NCBI GenBank assembly: GCA_027080505.1
Contig: JALWRX010000105.1
Span: 1 to 39,413 of the forward strand
Origin: Ghiorsea sp.
Lineage (GTDB): Bacteria; Pseudomonadota; Zetaproteobacteria; Mariprofundales; Mariprofundaceae
Reading direction: 5' to 3'
DNA: 39,413 nucleotides
Shown: positions 25,490 to 34,492 of the stretch, one piece after another
Layout of the letters: every line of letters starts with the position of its first letter
How positions within the stretch are numbered: the stretch's first letter is position 1
The notes under the pieces: generated by a model
Told to the model about the DNA's origin: nothing
Seen by the model: the letters and a program-made list of their open reading frames with translations, nothing else
Database searches by the model: none
Program-made: the position numbers and the translations under genes

Positions 25490-25960
25490 TTAATTTACTT
25501 TAACTCTAAAGCCTACAACACCTGACTTCCCTGCAGGTATCTTTTTCACAATCCAACGAATATGTGTATATTGCTCTGGCGAAGCTTTACGCTGCTCTGT
25601 TTTACCATTTTTGTTCACTGTATACGTTAAAAGACTTGGTTTCTTAAAGGTTTTTCCATCCACTGAAAACCTCACTTCAGCCAGTGGACCAAAAGCAGAT
25701 GCCACTATATACGATGTTCCTTGCGGGATAGGGTCATTCAGCACCACATTTTGCGCGGCTTCATCACCTTTGTTTTCATATTGCAATGTATAAACAATTA
25801 CATCTCCAGGTACTACATCTGTAGCGGACACACGTTTTTCAACCTGTTTTCCATCCTTTTCAACAACCACAACTTTCTCAGCCGTAATTGAGACTTGGAT
25901 ATCTGGAGCTGCCCATGCCAATGACGGCAACAACAGCAAACATACTAGTAAATACTTCAT
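25490..25960 (-). CDS. Small secreted single-module DUF11 protein, 156 aa
   Basis: ATG 25960 is chosen because TAAGGAGAAAGGA lies directly upstream (25961-25973); a longer open frame to 25990 would add ten residues before it. The signal peptide MKYLLVCLLLLPSLAWA is followed by one module: VVPGDVIVYTLQYENKGDEA, VVLNDPIPQGTSYIV, RFSVDGKTFKKP, YTHIRWIVKKIPAGKSG, ending GFRVKVN-stop. This is the same subtype (S-x-D-x-G-x-T-Y/F ... T-H-hydrophobic-R/K) as the last module of the giant protein encoded 29 bp upstream. Unlike its neighbours it is rich in lysine. A capping, chaperone-like or assembly role is a guess. Confidence 0.82.
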   Translation of the reverse strand: MKYLLVCLLLLPSLAWAAPDIQVSITAEKVVVVEKDGKQVEKRVSATDVVPGDVIVYTLQYENKGDEAAQNVVLNDPIPQGTSYIVASAFGPLAEVRFSVDGKTFKKPSLLTYTVNKNGKTEQRKASPEQYTHIRWIVKKIPAGKSGVVGFRVKVN

Positions 25961-25989
25961 TCCTTTCTCCTTATATACACTTAAAAACA

Positions 25990-28900
25990 TTATTTCACCT
26001 GTACTTGATACTGAATACTAAAACTAGGATTTGCTGCTTGGTTGGCATTCATCGTACCATTCATGAGAATACGGAAATTGGTAATGGCAGGGTCATGACC
26101 TGTACCATCATCCACTGGAGTGTAATTATAGGTTGCACCATTATCATTCGAGAAACTCACGGTAGCTGTACCAGGTAAGCCTGAAGTGTTAGCCCCATCT
26201 GTAAAACTAAAGATTGTGGTATTCCCAGGTGCAAAAGGTGTTAACGCTAGTTTTGTATAAGGGCTCATTGTGTCTGTCACCTTCACAGTTTTTGCCTGAC
26301 CCGCACCTGTATTGGTAATCACAACTGTATAAACTATCGTATCCCCTGGTTTAGCAGTAGGGTTATTCGCTAGCTTTAACACAGTTAATGAAGGCTGTGG
26401 CTCTAATACTGTAACTGGTGCCGTTGGGCCAGGATTAGGGAATGAGAACCCTGTGGCTGTACTAGCTTGTACCGTATTATAATAAATTCTTGGTGTCGCT
26501 GTAGTTCCCACATCTGCTGAAAAGGATATTGTTGTTACCGAATTATTAACCACTGTTGGCAACGTCCATAAAGGAGTGGTTGCCGTACCTGTAGGGTCTG
26601 CTGCTGCAACACCATTAATTAATGTACTTCCTGCTTTATAGGTAAACCCAGTAGGCAACACATCTGAAACATTAATATTATTGATTGTGGTAACACCATT
26701 ATTGGCAACGGAAATAGTATATTTTGCTACACTACCTTGTGTTACCGAGGATGTTGAAGTCGTTTTACTAAGCTGCACATCGACAAGCTCAACATTTGCC
26801 GTAACACCTGCAAGCGATCCGCCATTGATGGAGGTCATGCTTACCGTATTCACCTGTGTACCTGCTAATGTAGTTGGTGAAATATTGGTGGTATAGTTAA
26901 TGACCAATTTACCATTGCTAACACCATTTTTAGCAGGAATCGTGAAGCCTCCGGCAGGTGCTGTTGTTATCGTCAACGTTTGACCAACTTGAGACAATGA
27001 CACAGAGGCTGCTGCTTGAGCAACGCCATTGATATAAACTGTACCAGCCCCAAGGCTGAAGCCTAAAGGCAACGTATCTGTCAACACCACCCCTGTTGCA
27101 GGTGCTGCCCCTGTGTTGGTCACTGTAACCGTATAACTTGCTGGAGCGTAGTTTCCTGCTGCATCACGGCTAATCACTGGTGTTGAGGTTGCTTTCACCA
27201 TACTTAAAATAGGCTGCGATACTGTGACGGGTGCTGTATTGCCTGTTGATAGCACCGTGGGCAGTGGCAGCACAGCAGGTAATGGCACAGGTACTGCTAC
27301 TGCCGAGGCAGTCGCAACATCTGTGTGGCTACCTGAGGTAGCCGTAGACCCAACCAAGACATCAAAACTCAATGTGATTTGACTCAAAGCATTTCCTGCC
27401 AATGTTGCTGGGTTCAATGCAGGCATTACCCACGTTAAAGTTTGTCCTACTTGTGTAGGCACGGGGGCAACCGCAATTGGATTCACAGGTGCTACAATCA
27501 CCGTTGAGTTGGGCACATATGTAAAACCTATAGGCATTGTTTCAGTAAACTGTGAAACACGTTGCTCCAATGCTGCTGGCGTATTTTGCAATGTGACGGT
27601 ATAGGTAATGGTATCACCAGCAGCCACTACAGGTTCACCACCTAACCAAGGCAAACCATTTACCTTGGTTACAGCCTTACTTAAAATACCAGTCGATGAG
27701 ACCACCACAGTTGCCAAATCGGGGGCATCAACTTGCACCGGTGCAAGCCCATTCTGATATGCATATTGCACACCATTGTAATATGTGCCATCAATGGCAT
27801 CACTAAAGGCTGTGAATGTAATGGTTAATGTGGATTGCCCTGGCATACTAAAGCCAGACCAAACAGGCTGCGTAGAAAAATTAGCAGGCTGTGTTGGAAT
27901 ACTAAAAGGCAAACCATTGAGCGTTACATTATCTGTACTTAAATATAAAAAGCTACCCGATGATGGTGTGTACGTTGGAGGTGCTACTACCAGTGGGTTG
28001 GTTGAAGGTAATATATCTTTCACTACAAAATTATTCGCTGCACCACCTGTATTGGTAATGGTAATGGTATAACCCACTGCTGCATTTTGCCCAGCCACAG
28101 GGTTTGCTGTTGTTTTTGTTACAGTAATAACTGGTGGCGCACTAAACCCATAGTCAAACGTCAATTGATCTACACCAGCAACTGCCGTCACTGGTACTGC
28201 AGGGTTTGCAACACCTGTAAACGGATTGGTTACAATCAAACTGTATGTGCCCGAAGCCACACCTTGGAATAAGTAGTTTCCTAAATTGTTGGTTGTCGTA
28301 CTATATATAGTTACTCCACCCTGTTGTAATACAACGGACACATTCGGTAAACCCACTTCACCAACATCTAAGAGACCATTGGCATTGGTATCATCAAAAA
28401 TCAAATCGCCAATGCGGCTACCAATGCGGTAGCCAAAATTAACCGTAGAAACAGAGCCTGGAAGCAAGCCTGTTAGGCTCACTGGAGATACGATACCTGT
28501 CGTTAAATACCTATTCGTAAGCAGCCCTGCTGTATCGGTGATTGCTAAAATATAATCACCTTGTGCCACGTTATTAAAAACATAGTCACCCAACGCATTT
28601 GTTGTGGTCGCTGCCAAAACAATACCCGTTGGGGTACGCAACTCTATACTCACACCAACCAAAGCAGCTTCGCCCACGTCTTCAATACCGTTGCCGTTCA
28701 CATCATCAAACATACGACCTTTCACCTGTGCAGGTGAACCTACGAAATCATAAGAAAAATTCTGATTTGCCAGTGTTTGACCACTTACCAAAGTTACGGG
28801 TAGCGGGTTGGTAAAACCAGTACTTAATGCTAATCCTGATAGTATGCCATTTAAATCTGTAACGCGCACATCCCAAGCACCTGCTGCAGGTGCTGGCAAA

Positions 28901-31900
28901 CTATAGAACCCATTGGCATCAGTAAACGTATTCACCGTATCAATATTACTGCCTGTTGCCTGCAATGCTACTGTAACATTCGCCACCCCATTTGCTACAG
29001 AACCGCCTGTATAAATATAACCTGAAACTGTCGTCTGCGGTACGGTAAGCGGTGATGCTGAGATTACCGTTGCTGTTGACAGTTCCGTAGATGTAATCGA
29101 AATATCATTGTTAAGCACTGTGCCTTGGGCAACCCCAGCTTTAACCACACCAGACACCGTAAATACAGCCGTTGCCCCTTGAGCAAAGCTGTTAGCATTC
29201 CAGGTAATCACCCCTGTTGCAGTAGGGCCTGCAATTGTCCAGCCCACAGGCTGCGTGGTTGTCAATGTCGCAATATCCAATACATTGATGTTAATCGCAT
29301 CGCTTATACTAATATTGCTCGAACCTGCTGCATCATTGCCAGTGTCTGTCAGTGTAATGGTATATGAAACAGTATCACCAGGCACAATCGTTGTGGCATT
29401 AACACCATTCACCGTTGCCGTTTTTGTTGAAGCAGAATAATTCGGTTGTGCGGTCACCGTTGTTGTCGTTAAATCGGCAAGCCCTGGCAATGCAGGGTCA
29501 TCACTTTTAAAAACCGTTAAACCCGTTTCCAAACTGGTTAAATTTGCCTGATTTAAAATCTGCACACCGTTGCCCAACAAGGGGGAAAGCTGAACCCTAA
29601 AGCTTGGTGTTGCCGATGCATTAACCGCTACACTTGCATACGTAAATTTAACATGCGTAACCGCTGCATCCACAGCCCCAACCAAGCCTACAGGTGTATA
29701 TAAGTAAGTTAGCCCACCATCATTAGAATAACTAACCACGCCACCGACACCTGCGACTGCAGTACTCACAACAAAACTGGTATTGGCTGGTATTGCATCC
29801 GTAATCACCACATTGGTCGCTGCTACTAACCCTGTATTGGTTGCGTTTAGCGTGTATTGCAGCGTTTCCCCTGGCCCTGTGGGTGCACCATTAATATCGG
29901 TTGCTGTTTTCCAAAACGTCGTAAAATCAGGGCTAGACACAGATACTGGAGCAAGATTTGGGGTAACCTTACTAATATCTTTACCCGCCTTCCCTTTCAC
30001 TGCATCCCAAGTGCCTACATAGCTTTCAGCTTGGTTATAGTACACGCCCGGTAGCGTAGTCGGTGCAACCGTTGCATAAAAATCAACTTGCAAGGTACCC
30101 GTTGCAAAATCAAATGGTGTGGCTGCAGGTAATGGCAGACCAGTAACTGGTGATGGGAAACCTGCTGGGTAATTTAAAATTTGCCAAAACACATCACCAG
30201 GGCGCGTTACAGTATCAACAGTATAATCGCCAACAGCTAATGGATAGACAATACCCGTGTTGTTATCTTTAAGGGTTACCGCAAGTGTATTTAGATAACT
30301 CATTGCTTTAACTACAGGCACTACTCCAGGGGCAGAAGATACTGGCAAAGAGTCACCCACAATAACACCACCACCTGTTGCAGGCGGCACTGCAGGAACA
30401 CCCAAGCCAGCGGGATAAATAGAGCCTTTAGCGGGTTTATTATTACCTTTAGCAGGTTGTGTAATTGCCCCACCATGATTGACCAATTGTATACTGTATA
30501 ATACTTGACCACCGGGAGCAGCAACACTCGGTGTCACTGTTTTGGTTTGCGAAATATTTGGCACAGCACCTGTTCCAGATATATTCGAGACAAAAGATGA
30601 CTGAGCATTAATCAGTAAAGGTGCAGCAGGTGGTGTTGTAGTGCTTGCTGTTGCAGAAACCACATTGCTTGTAATTGCTCCTCCACCTGCGGCAGTGATT
30701 TGCACCACCACTTCCATAGATCCTCCACCACCAGGGCTTAACTGAGGAATAACTGGCCAGGTAACATTGGGCGCAAGATAAGTAGCAGCACCCACAAATG
30801 GGTTACCTGTATTGGATGAAACGTAAATAGCTTCAAGCGTATCAATCTTATCCGTAACCGTCACATTAAAAAGTGGTGCCGAGGCTGCGTTCAAATAGTT
30901 CAAGCGATACTTTACCCATTGCCCTGGAGCAACAAAAGCCCCGTCAGATGAAATCCATGGGCCAGTAGGGCCAACATTGGATACAGCAATCACTTTTTTG
31001 GTTACCATCAATTGTGCGTTATTGTTAGCTTGGCTAGGGCCGATATAGGCAAACACCATATCTTTCCCGCCTTGAGCCCCCCCTGATGCATCGCCACCAA
31101 AAACTTCCGAATGGTTGGTATAAGCAGTGTTGTTAAGCGACCCAGCAGCAAATGCCGCCAAATTCGTAACACGCATTTTGATTTTAACATACTCAATAGA
31201 TCCAACTGTGCGCTCGCCAATAGCCCAACGCACTGCATTCGTTGTTGGTGGCAATGGGTTTGCCGTTGACAATGCCCAGCCAGCAGATGTCGGCACACCT
31301 GCAATAATTTCAGGACCATTCACAGCATAGGGCACAACAGCCCCCGAGCCACCAATCAATGAACCTGGCGCATAAATACGTTGCCACGGTCCTACAGTTT
31401 GAAAATCCGCCAAACTTGGTGTTGCAAAAATACCGTCACCCAAAGGGTTATAATCATTAGTATAATAAGTTTGCGGCCCAGCCACTGGCGATGACAGACC
31501 AACAAAAGTACCTGGTACAATTCCTGTCACAATGGGTGGGTTACCACGACCTGTGCCACCCGTTAGCAATTTAATAGCACCGCCGCCACAAGCATTCTTA
31601 CTGTCACCAAATGCAATAGCCTGGTCATAATCCCATTGGTTATATGTAATGAAAGCAAGCTGACCACCTGCTAGTCTTGATTTTGAGCATGCTGTAATAT
31701 CAACAGGTGCTGTTGCCGGAGCTGCAAGTGGTGGCAACAAAGGGACAGTCAAAGGTCCAGCAGGCAACCTCTGAGTTCTAGGGTCTGTAGAGAAAAAGAT
31801 ACCTGTATCTTGTGTACCCCTAGCGATACTACCATTGGCAAAAGGAGCAAGGTAAGCTTGACAGCCTCGCTGACCACAGCCATCACCTAAAATACCAGGT

Positions 31901-32322
31901 AAATTTACGGGTCTATCAATAAATGCAAAACCTCCCACCTTTGTCGGGTCAGGTACTTTATCCACAAAGCTTGCCCCAACAACTTCCATACCAGGCGGAA
32001 TATAATCAGTCACATAACCTGCTGAACCCAATGTTGCACCATTCGGAGATGGTACAGACTCAATGATATAGCTTAAAACATCACCTGTACGAATACCTGG
32101 ACCGCCCGCTGTAACCCCTGACGCGCGGTCTAACAACATCTGAACAGTTTCTGGCGCAAAGTATTTTGATGTTTGAGATTGCCCTACATTATGCGCATAA
32201 CCAACCCTACCAACCATCAAAATAGTTAGTAAAAACAAAATCATAAATACATTTTTATGTACAAAGGTAGCGATGCCAACTTCTCCTTCTTCCCCACAAT
32301 AGAGGAAAGTGACATTAATCAC
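25990..32322 (-). CDS. Giant secreted multi-DUF11/SdrD-B surface protein
   Basis: The open frame is 2110 codons. A hydrophobic export signal spans about 27-43 (ending VGRVGYA). An N-terminal domain unique to this protein (44-430) holds four cysteines in GDGCGQRGCQ, DITACSKS and KNACGGG. About four DUF11-type modules follow (430-1080), then three SdrD-B/Cna-B-like modules (1095-1390), two of them with calcium-loop-like DDVNGNGIEDVGE and DDTNANGLLDVGE. Five more DUF11 modules (typical core YTVTVTNTG...VLTDTLPLGF) run to the C-terminus QYQVQVK. Such modules build rod-like adhesins and surface fibres. GTG 32322 is the longest frame, but it lies at or before the predicted transcription start, so initiation is probably internal (see 32272-32288). 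It is the first gene of the cluster; no LPXTG or autotransporter domain is present. Confidence 0.83.
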   Translation of the reverse strand: MINVTFLYCGEEGEVGIATFVHKNVFMILFLLTILMVGRVGYAHNVGQSQTSKYFAPETVQMLLDRASGVTAGGPGIRTGDVLSYIIESVPSPNGATLGSAGYVTDYIPPGMEVVGASFVDKVPDPTKVGGFAFIDRPVNLPGILGDGCGQRGCQAYLAPFANGSIARGTQDTGIFFSTDPRTQRLPAGPLTVPLLPPLAAPATAPVDITACSKSRLAGGQLAFITYNQWDYDQAIAFGDSKNACGGGAIKLLTGGTGRGNPPIVTGIVPGTFVGLSSPVAGPQTYYTNDYNPLGDGIFATPSLADFQTVGPWQRIYAPGSLIGGSGAVVPYAVNGPEIIAGVPTSAGWALSTANPLPPTTNAVRWAIGERTVGSIEYVKIKMRVTNLAAFAAGSLNNTAYTNHSEVFGGDASGGAQGGKDMVFAYIGPSQANNNAQLMVTKKVIAVSNVGPTGPWISSDGAFVAPGQWVKYRLNYLNAASAPLFNVTVTDKIDTLEAIYVSSNTGNPFVGAATYLAPNVTWPVIPQLSPGGGGSMEVVVQITAAGGGAITSNVVSATASTTTPPAAPLLINAQSSFVSNISGTGAVPNISQTKTVTPSVAAPGGQVLYSIQLVNHGGAITQPAKGNNKPAKGSIYPAGLGVPAVPPATGGGVIVGDSLPVSSAPGVVPVVKAMSYLNTLAVTLKDNNTGIVYPLAVGDYTVDTVTRPGDVFWQILNYPAGFPSPVTGLPLPAATPFDFATGTLQVDFYATVAPTTLPGVYYNQAESYVGTWDAVKGKAGKDISKVTPNLAPVSVSSPDFTTFWKTATDINGAPTGPGETLQYTLNATNTGLVAATNVVITDAIPANTSFVVSTAVAGVGGVVSYSNDGGLTYLYTPVGLVGAVDAAVTHVKFTYASVAVNASATPSFRVQLSPLLGNGVQILNQANLTSLETGLTVFKSDDPALPGLADLTTTTVTAQPNYSASTKTATVNGVNATTIVPGDTVSYTITLTDTGNDAAGSSNISISDAININVLDIATLTTTQPVGWTIAGPTATGVITWNANSFAQGATAVFTVSGVVKAGVAQGTVLNNDISITSTELSTATVISASPLTVPQTTVSGYIYTGGSVANGVANVTVALQATGSNIDTVNTFTDANGFYSLPAPAAGAWDVRVTDLNGILSGLALSTGFTNPLPVTLVSGQTLANQNFSYDFVGSPAQVKGRMFDDVNGNGIEDVGEAALVGVSIELRTPTGIVLAATTTNALGDYVFNNVAQGDYILAITDTAGLLTNRYLTTGIVSPVSLTGLLPGSVSTVNFGYRIGSRIGDLIFDDTNANGLLDVGEVGLPNVSVVLQQGGVTIYSTTTNNLGNYLFQGVASGTYSLIVTNPFTGVANPAVPVTAVAGVDQLTFDYGFSAPPVITVTKTTANPVAGQNAAVGYTITITNTGGAANNFVVKDILPSTNPLVVAPPTYTPSSGSFLYLSTDNVTLNGLPFSIPTQPANFSTQPVWSGFSMPGQSTLTITFTAFSDAIDGTYYNGVQYAYQNGLAPVQVDAPDLATVVVSSTGILSKAVTKVNGLPWLGGEPVVAAGDTITYTVTLQNTPAALEQRVSQFTETMPIGFTYVPNSTVIVAPVNPIAVAPVPTQVGQTLTWVMPALNPATLAGNALSQITLSFDVLVGSTATSGSHTDVATASAVAVPVPLPAVLPLPTVLSTGNTAPVTVSQPILSMVKATSTPVISRDAAGNYAPASYTVTVTNTGAAPATGVVLTDTLPLGFSLGAGTVYINGVAQAAASVSLSQVGQTLTITTAPAGGFTIPAKNGVSNGKLVINYTTNISPTTLAGTQVNTVSMTSINGGSLAGVTANVELVDVQLSKTTSTSSVTQGSVAKYTISVANNGVTTINNINVSDVLPTGFTYKAGSTLINGVAAADPTGTATTPLWTLPTVVNNSVTTISFSADVGTTATPRIYYNTVQASTATGFSFPNPGPTAPVTVLEPQPSLTVLKLANNPTAKPGDTIVYTVVITNTGAGQAKTVKVTDTMSPYTKLALTPFAPGNTTIFSFTDGANTSGLPGTATVSFSNDNGATYNYTPVDDGTGHDPAITNFRILMNGTMNANQAANPSFSIQYQVQVK
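32272..32288 (-). promoter_or_regulatory. Ribosome binding site with in-frame ATC, candidate true start of the giant DUF11 gene
   Basis: AAGGAG (32288-32283) is the only strong Shine-Dalgarno sequence in the leader. Eight nt further, in frame, is ATC (32274-32272). Initiation there would give (M)ATFVHKNVFMILFLLTILM, a well-formed signal peptide with a basic residue before the hydrophobic core. The in-frame ATG at 32244 has no such site and yields a signal sequence without an N-terminal positive charge. Confidence 0.4.
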
Positions 32323-32327
32323 GGCGA

Positions 32328-32356
32328 ATTATAAATAAAATCAAGCACTTATACAA
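32328..32356 (-). promoter_or_regulatory. Sigma-70-type promoter of the DUF11 cluster
   Basis: On the minus strand TTGTAT (32356-32351), a 17-bp spacer and a consensus TATAAT (32333-32328) face the giant gene. The expected transcription start is near 32321, leaving a leader of about 50-75 nt. The 218-bp divergent region 32323-32541 also has to drive mgtE, for which I saw only weak candidates. Confidence 0.6.
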
Positions 32357-32541
32357 CAGAAAAATGCTTTACAGCTACTTTTGTGATGCTTGTCACTTTT
32401 TTATAAAGCTTTAAAAAAGACACAAAACTTACATTATAAAATGATTTTCTTGATATTTCCCTTTAAAATTAACACCATTACCATTAATAATAAATTCACA
32501 AGCCTTAGCAATGACTACTTTTCAAACCAAACGAGGGTAAT

Positions 32542-33873
32542 ATGCCAGAAGACAATAAACATGTAGGTATAGAAACATCTGCCATGGGGTTGCAAAAAAG
32601 AGTTGCAGCCATGCATGCTTCAGAACTTGCTGAAGAGCTTCTTGCCTGCCGCAATGATGACGAACGTTTGCGACTGATGCAGGTCATCCCTGACGATTTA
32701 TTGGGTGACACCTTGCTTGAACTACCTGAGGGGATGAAAGAAGACTTGCTTGCCAAACTCAACCCTAGCGATATTGAAGATGTGGTTGAACATCTGGATT
32801 CAGATGATGCCACTGACATCCTGCAATCGGTCAAACCTGAAGTTGCAGATGAAGTCATCAAAGGGTTAGACCCTGAGGATAGGCGCGGCATCGAACCACT
32901 TATGGCTTATGAAGAAACCTCTGCTGGCGGACTTATGCAGGCAGAGCTTTTCAAAGTTCGCGATGACTGGAACGTTGAGAAAGTACTTTCCGTATTACGC
33001 CGCTGGGGGCAATCGATTGAAAACCTAACTTATATTTATGCTGTGAATCAGCACGACAAACTTACTGGCGTTGTTCCTCTGCATGCACTTCTTTTTACCG
33101 AGCCTGACGAAGAAATTTGGCGCATTGCCGACGCAGATTTTCCCTCTGTTACTGTAGATGAAGACCAAGAAGAAGTTGCTAGAATCTTTCATAAATATGA
33201 TGTTTTGGCTTTACCAGTTGTCGATAAAAAAGGCGTACTGGTTGGACGAATTACAGCCGATGATATCATTGACGTGGTACATGAAGAAGCCACTGAGGAT
33301 ATGTTTCACCTTGCAGGTTTGTCGCATCAAGATGACTTGGCTGAGCCTGTACGTATCACAGCTTGGCGGCGTGGCGTATGGCTGATGTTCAACCTAGTTA
33401 CTGCTGTGATTGCATCCATTGTGATTGCCCAGTTTCAAGGCACCTTGGAGCAAATCGTAGCACTTGCTGTCTTGATGCCTATTGTCGCCAGTATGGGGGG
33501 TATTGCGGGCACACAAACCTTAACAGTGATGGTACGCGGCATTGCTTTGGGGCGGGTAACGTTTAACAATGCAAAACGCGCATTATTCAAAGAAGTCAGC
33601 GTAAGTATGGTCACTGGCTTATGCTTTGCTTTCTTGGTCGGTTTATTGGCAAGCTTATGGTTTCCTGAATATGGAGCAACGCTTGGCTTTATCATTGCTG
33701 CAGCCATCATGATTAATTTACTGGTTGCAGGGCTTGCAGGCGCACTCATTCCTCTCACCCTACAACGTCTACACATTGACCCAGCACTTGCCAGTGGAAC
33801 CATACTTACAACAGTGACTGATGTGGTTGGTTTTTTAGCATTCTTAGGTTTAGGAACCATATATTTATTATGA
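32542..33873 (+). CDS. mgtE: Magnesium transporter MgtE
   Basis: 443 aa, the usual size. The acidic N-terminal helical domain (about 15-150; ELAEELLACRNDDERLRLMQ, LDSDDATDIL) is followed by tandem CBS domains (155-275; VTVDEDQEEVARIFHKYDVL, GRITADDIIDVV). Five hydrophobic helices (290-443) include the pore-region sequence MPIVASMGGIAGTQTL. The cytoplasmic domains sense Mg2+ and gate the channel. The GAGGG site just before ATG 32542 sets the start. The stop overlaps the transglycosylase start (ATGA 33870-33873). Confidence 0.95.
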   Translation: MPEDNKHVGIETSAMGLQKRVAAMHASELAEELLACRNDDERLRLMQVIPDDLLGDTLLELPEGMKEDLLAKLNPSDIEDVVEHLDSDDATDILQSVKPEVADEVIKGLDPEDRRGIEPLMAYEETSAGGLMQAELFKVRDDWNVEKVLSVLRRWGQSIENLTYIYAVNQHDKLTGVVPLHALLFTEPDEEIWRIADADFPSVTVDEDQEEVARIFHKYDVLALPVVDKKGVLVGRITADDIIDVVHEEATEDMFHLAGLSHQDDLAEPVRITAWRRGVWLMFNLVTAVIASIVIAQFQGTLEQIVALAVLMPIVASMGGIAGTQTLTVMVRGIALGRVTFNNAKRALFKEVSVSMVTGLCFAFLVGLLASLWFPEYGATLGFIIAAAIMINLLVAGLAGALIPLTLQRLHIDPALASGTILTTVTDVVGFLAFLGLGTIYLL

Positions 33874-34472
33874 TATTACAACGACTTACGTGTGTAGTTG
33901 TATTAGGCATCAGTTTTCCTGCCACCGCAGATATTTACACCTACCATGATACTGATGGCCAATTGTATTTTACAGACAAACGCATGGACAGCTCATACAA
34001 ACTCATTTCCATTTATCGCCCCAAACTGACACAACAAAGTACCGCAGGGTACAACTTTGAAAAATATCAAAGAAATAAAACCAAGTTTCTACCACATATT
34101 CGCTATGCTGCTATTCAAAACCAATTGGATTACAAGTTATTACAGGCTATTATTGATGTTGAATCTGCTTTTAACCCCCAAGCATACTCCAAAGCTGGTG
34201 CCATAGGACTGATGCAACTCATGCCTCAAACGGCCAAACAACTCCAAATTCAAAACAGTTGGAATCCCATACAAAACATACAAGGTGGTGCAAAATACTT
34301 CAGGCAACTACTCAACACCTTTGAACAAAATATCGAATTATCCCTTGCTGCCTATAATGCAGGACCCAATGCTGTTAAACGCGCGGGCAATAGCATACCC
34401 AACTACCCAGAAACCAAGCGTTATGTCAAAAAAGTAATGCAAACTTATCGTAAGCTCAAAGCTTCAAGTTAA
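33870..34472 (+). CDS. Lytic transglycosylase (SLT domain) with DUF4124-like N-terminus
   Basis: 200 aa. The signal peptide ends at FPATA (20). A short DUF4124-like module follows (DIYTYHDTDGQLYFTDKR, 21-38), then a family-1 SLT domain with catalytic Glu98 (DVESAFNP), GAIGLMQLMP and AAYNAGPNAV. The enzyme cleaves the glycan strand of peptidoglycan to 1,6-anhydroMurNAc in the periplasm. It is translationally coupled to mgtE by a 4-bp overlap, though no direct functional link is known. It converges on the DUF455 gene with a 20-bp gap. Confidence 0.92.
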   Translation: MILQRLTCVVVLGISFPATADIYTYHDTDGQLYFTDKRMDSSYKLISIYRPKLTQQSTAGYNFEKYQRNKTKFLPHIRYAAIQNQLDYKLLQAIIDVESAFNPQAYSKAGAIGLMQLMPQTAKQLQIQNSWNPIQNIQGGAKYFRQLLNTFEQNIELSLAAYNAGPNAVKRAGNSIPNYPETKRYVKKVMQTYRKLKASS

Positions 34473-34492
34473 CCATAACACATCAATATATA

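Noticed and set aside
25990-32322. Repetitive DNA suggesting a CRISPR or tandem-repeat array
   Set aside because: Similarity lies at the protein-module level, spaced about 100-130 codons apart and strongly diverged; there are no short identical repeats with spacers.
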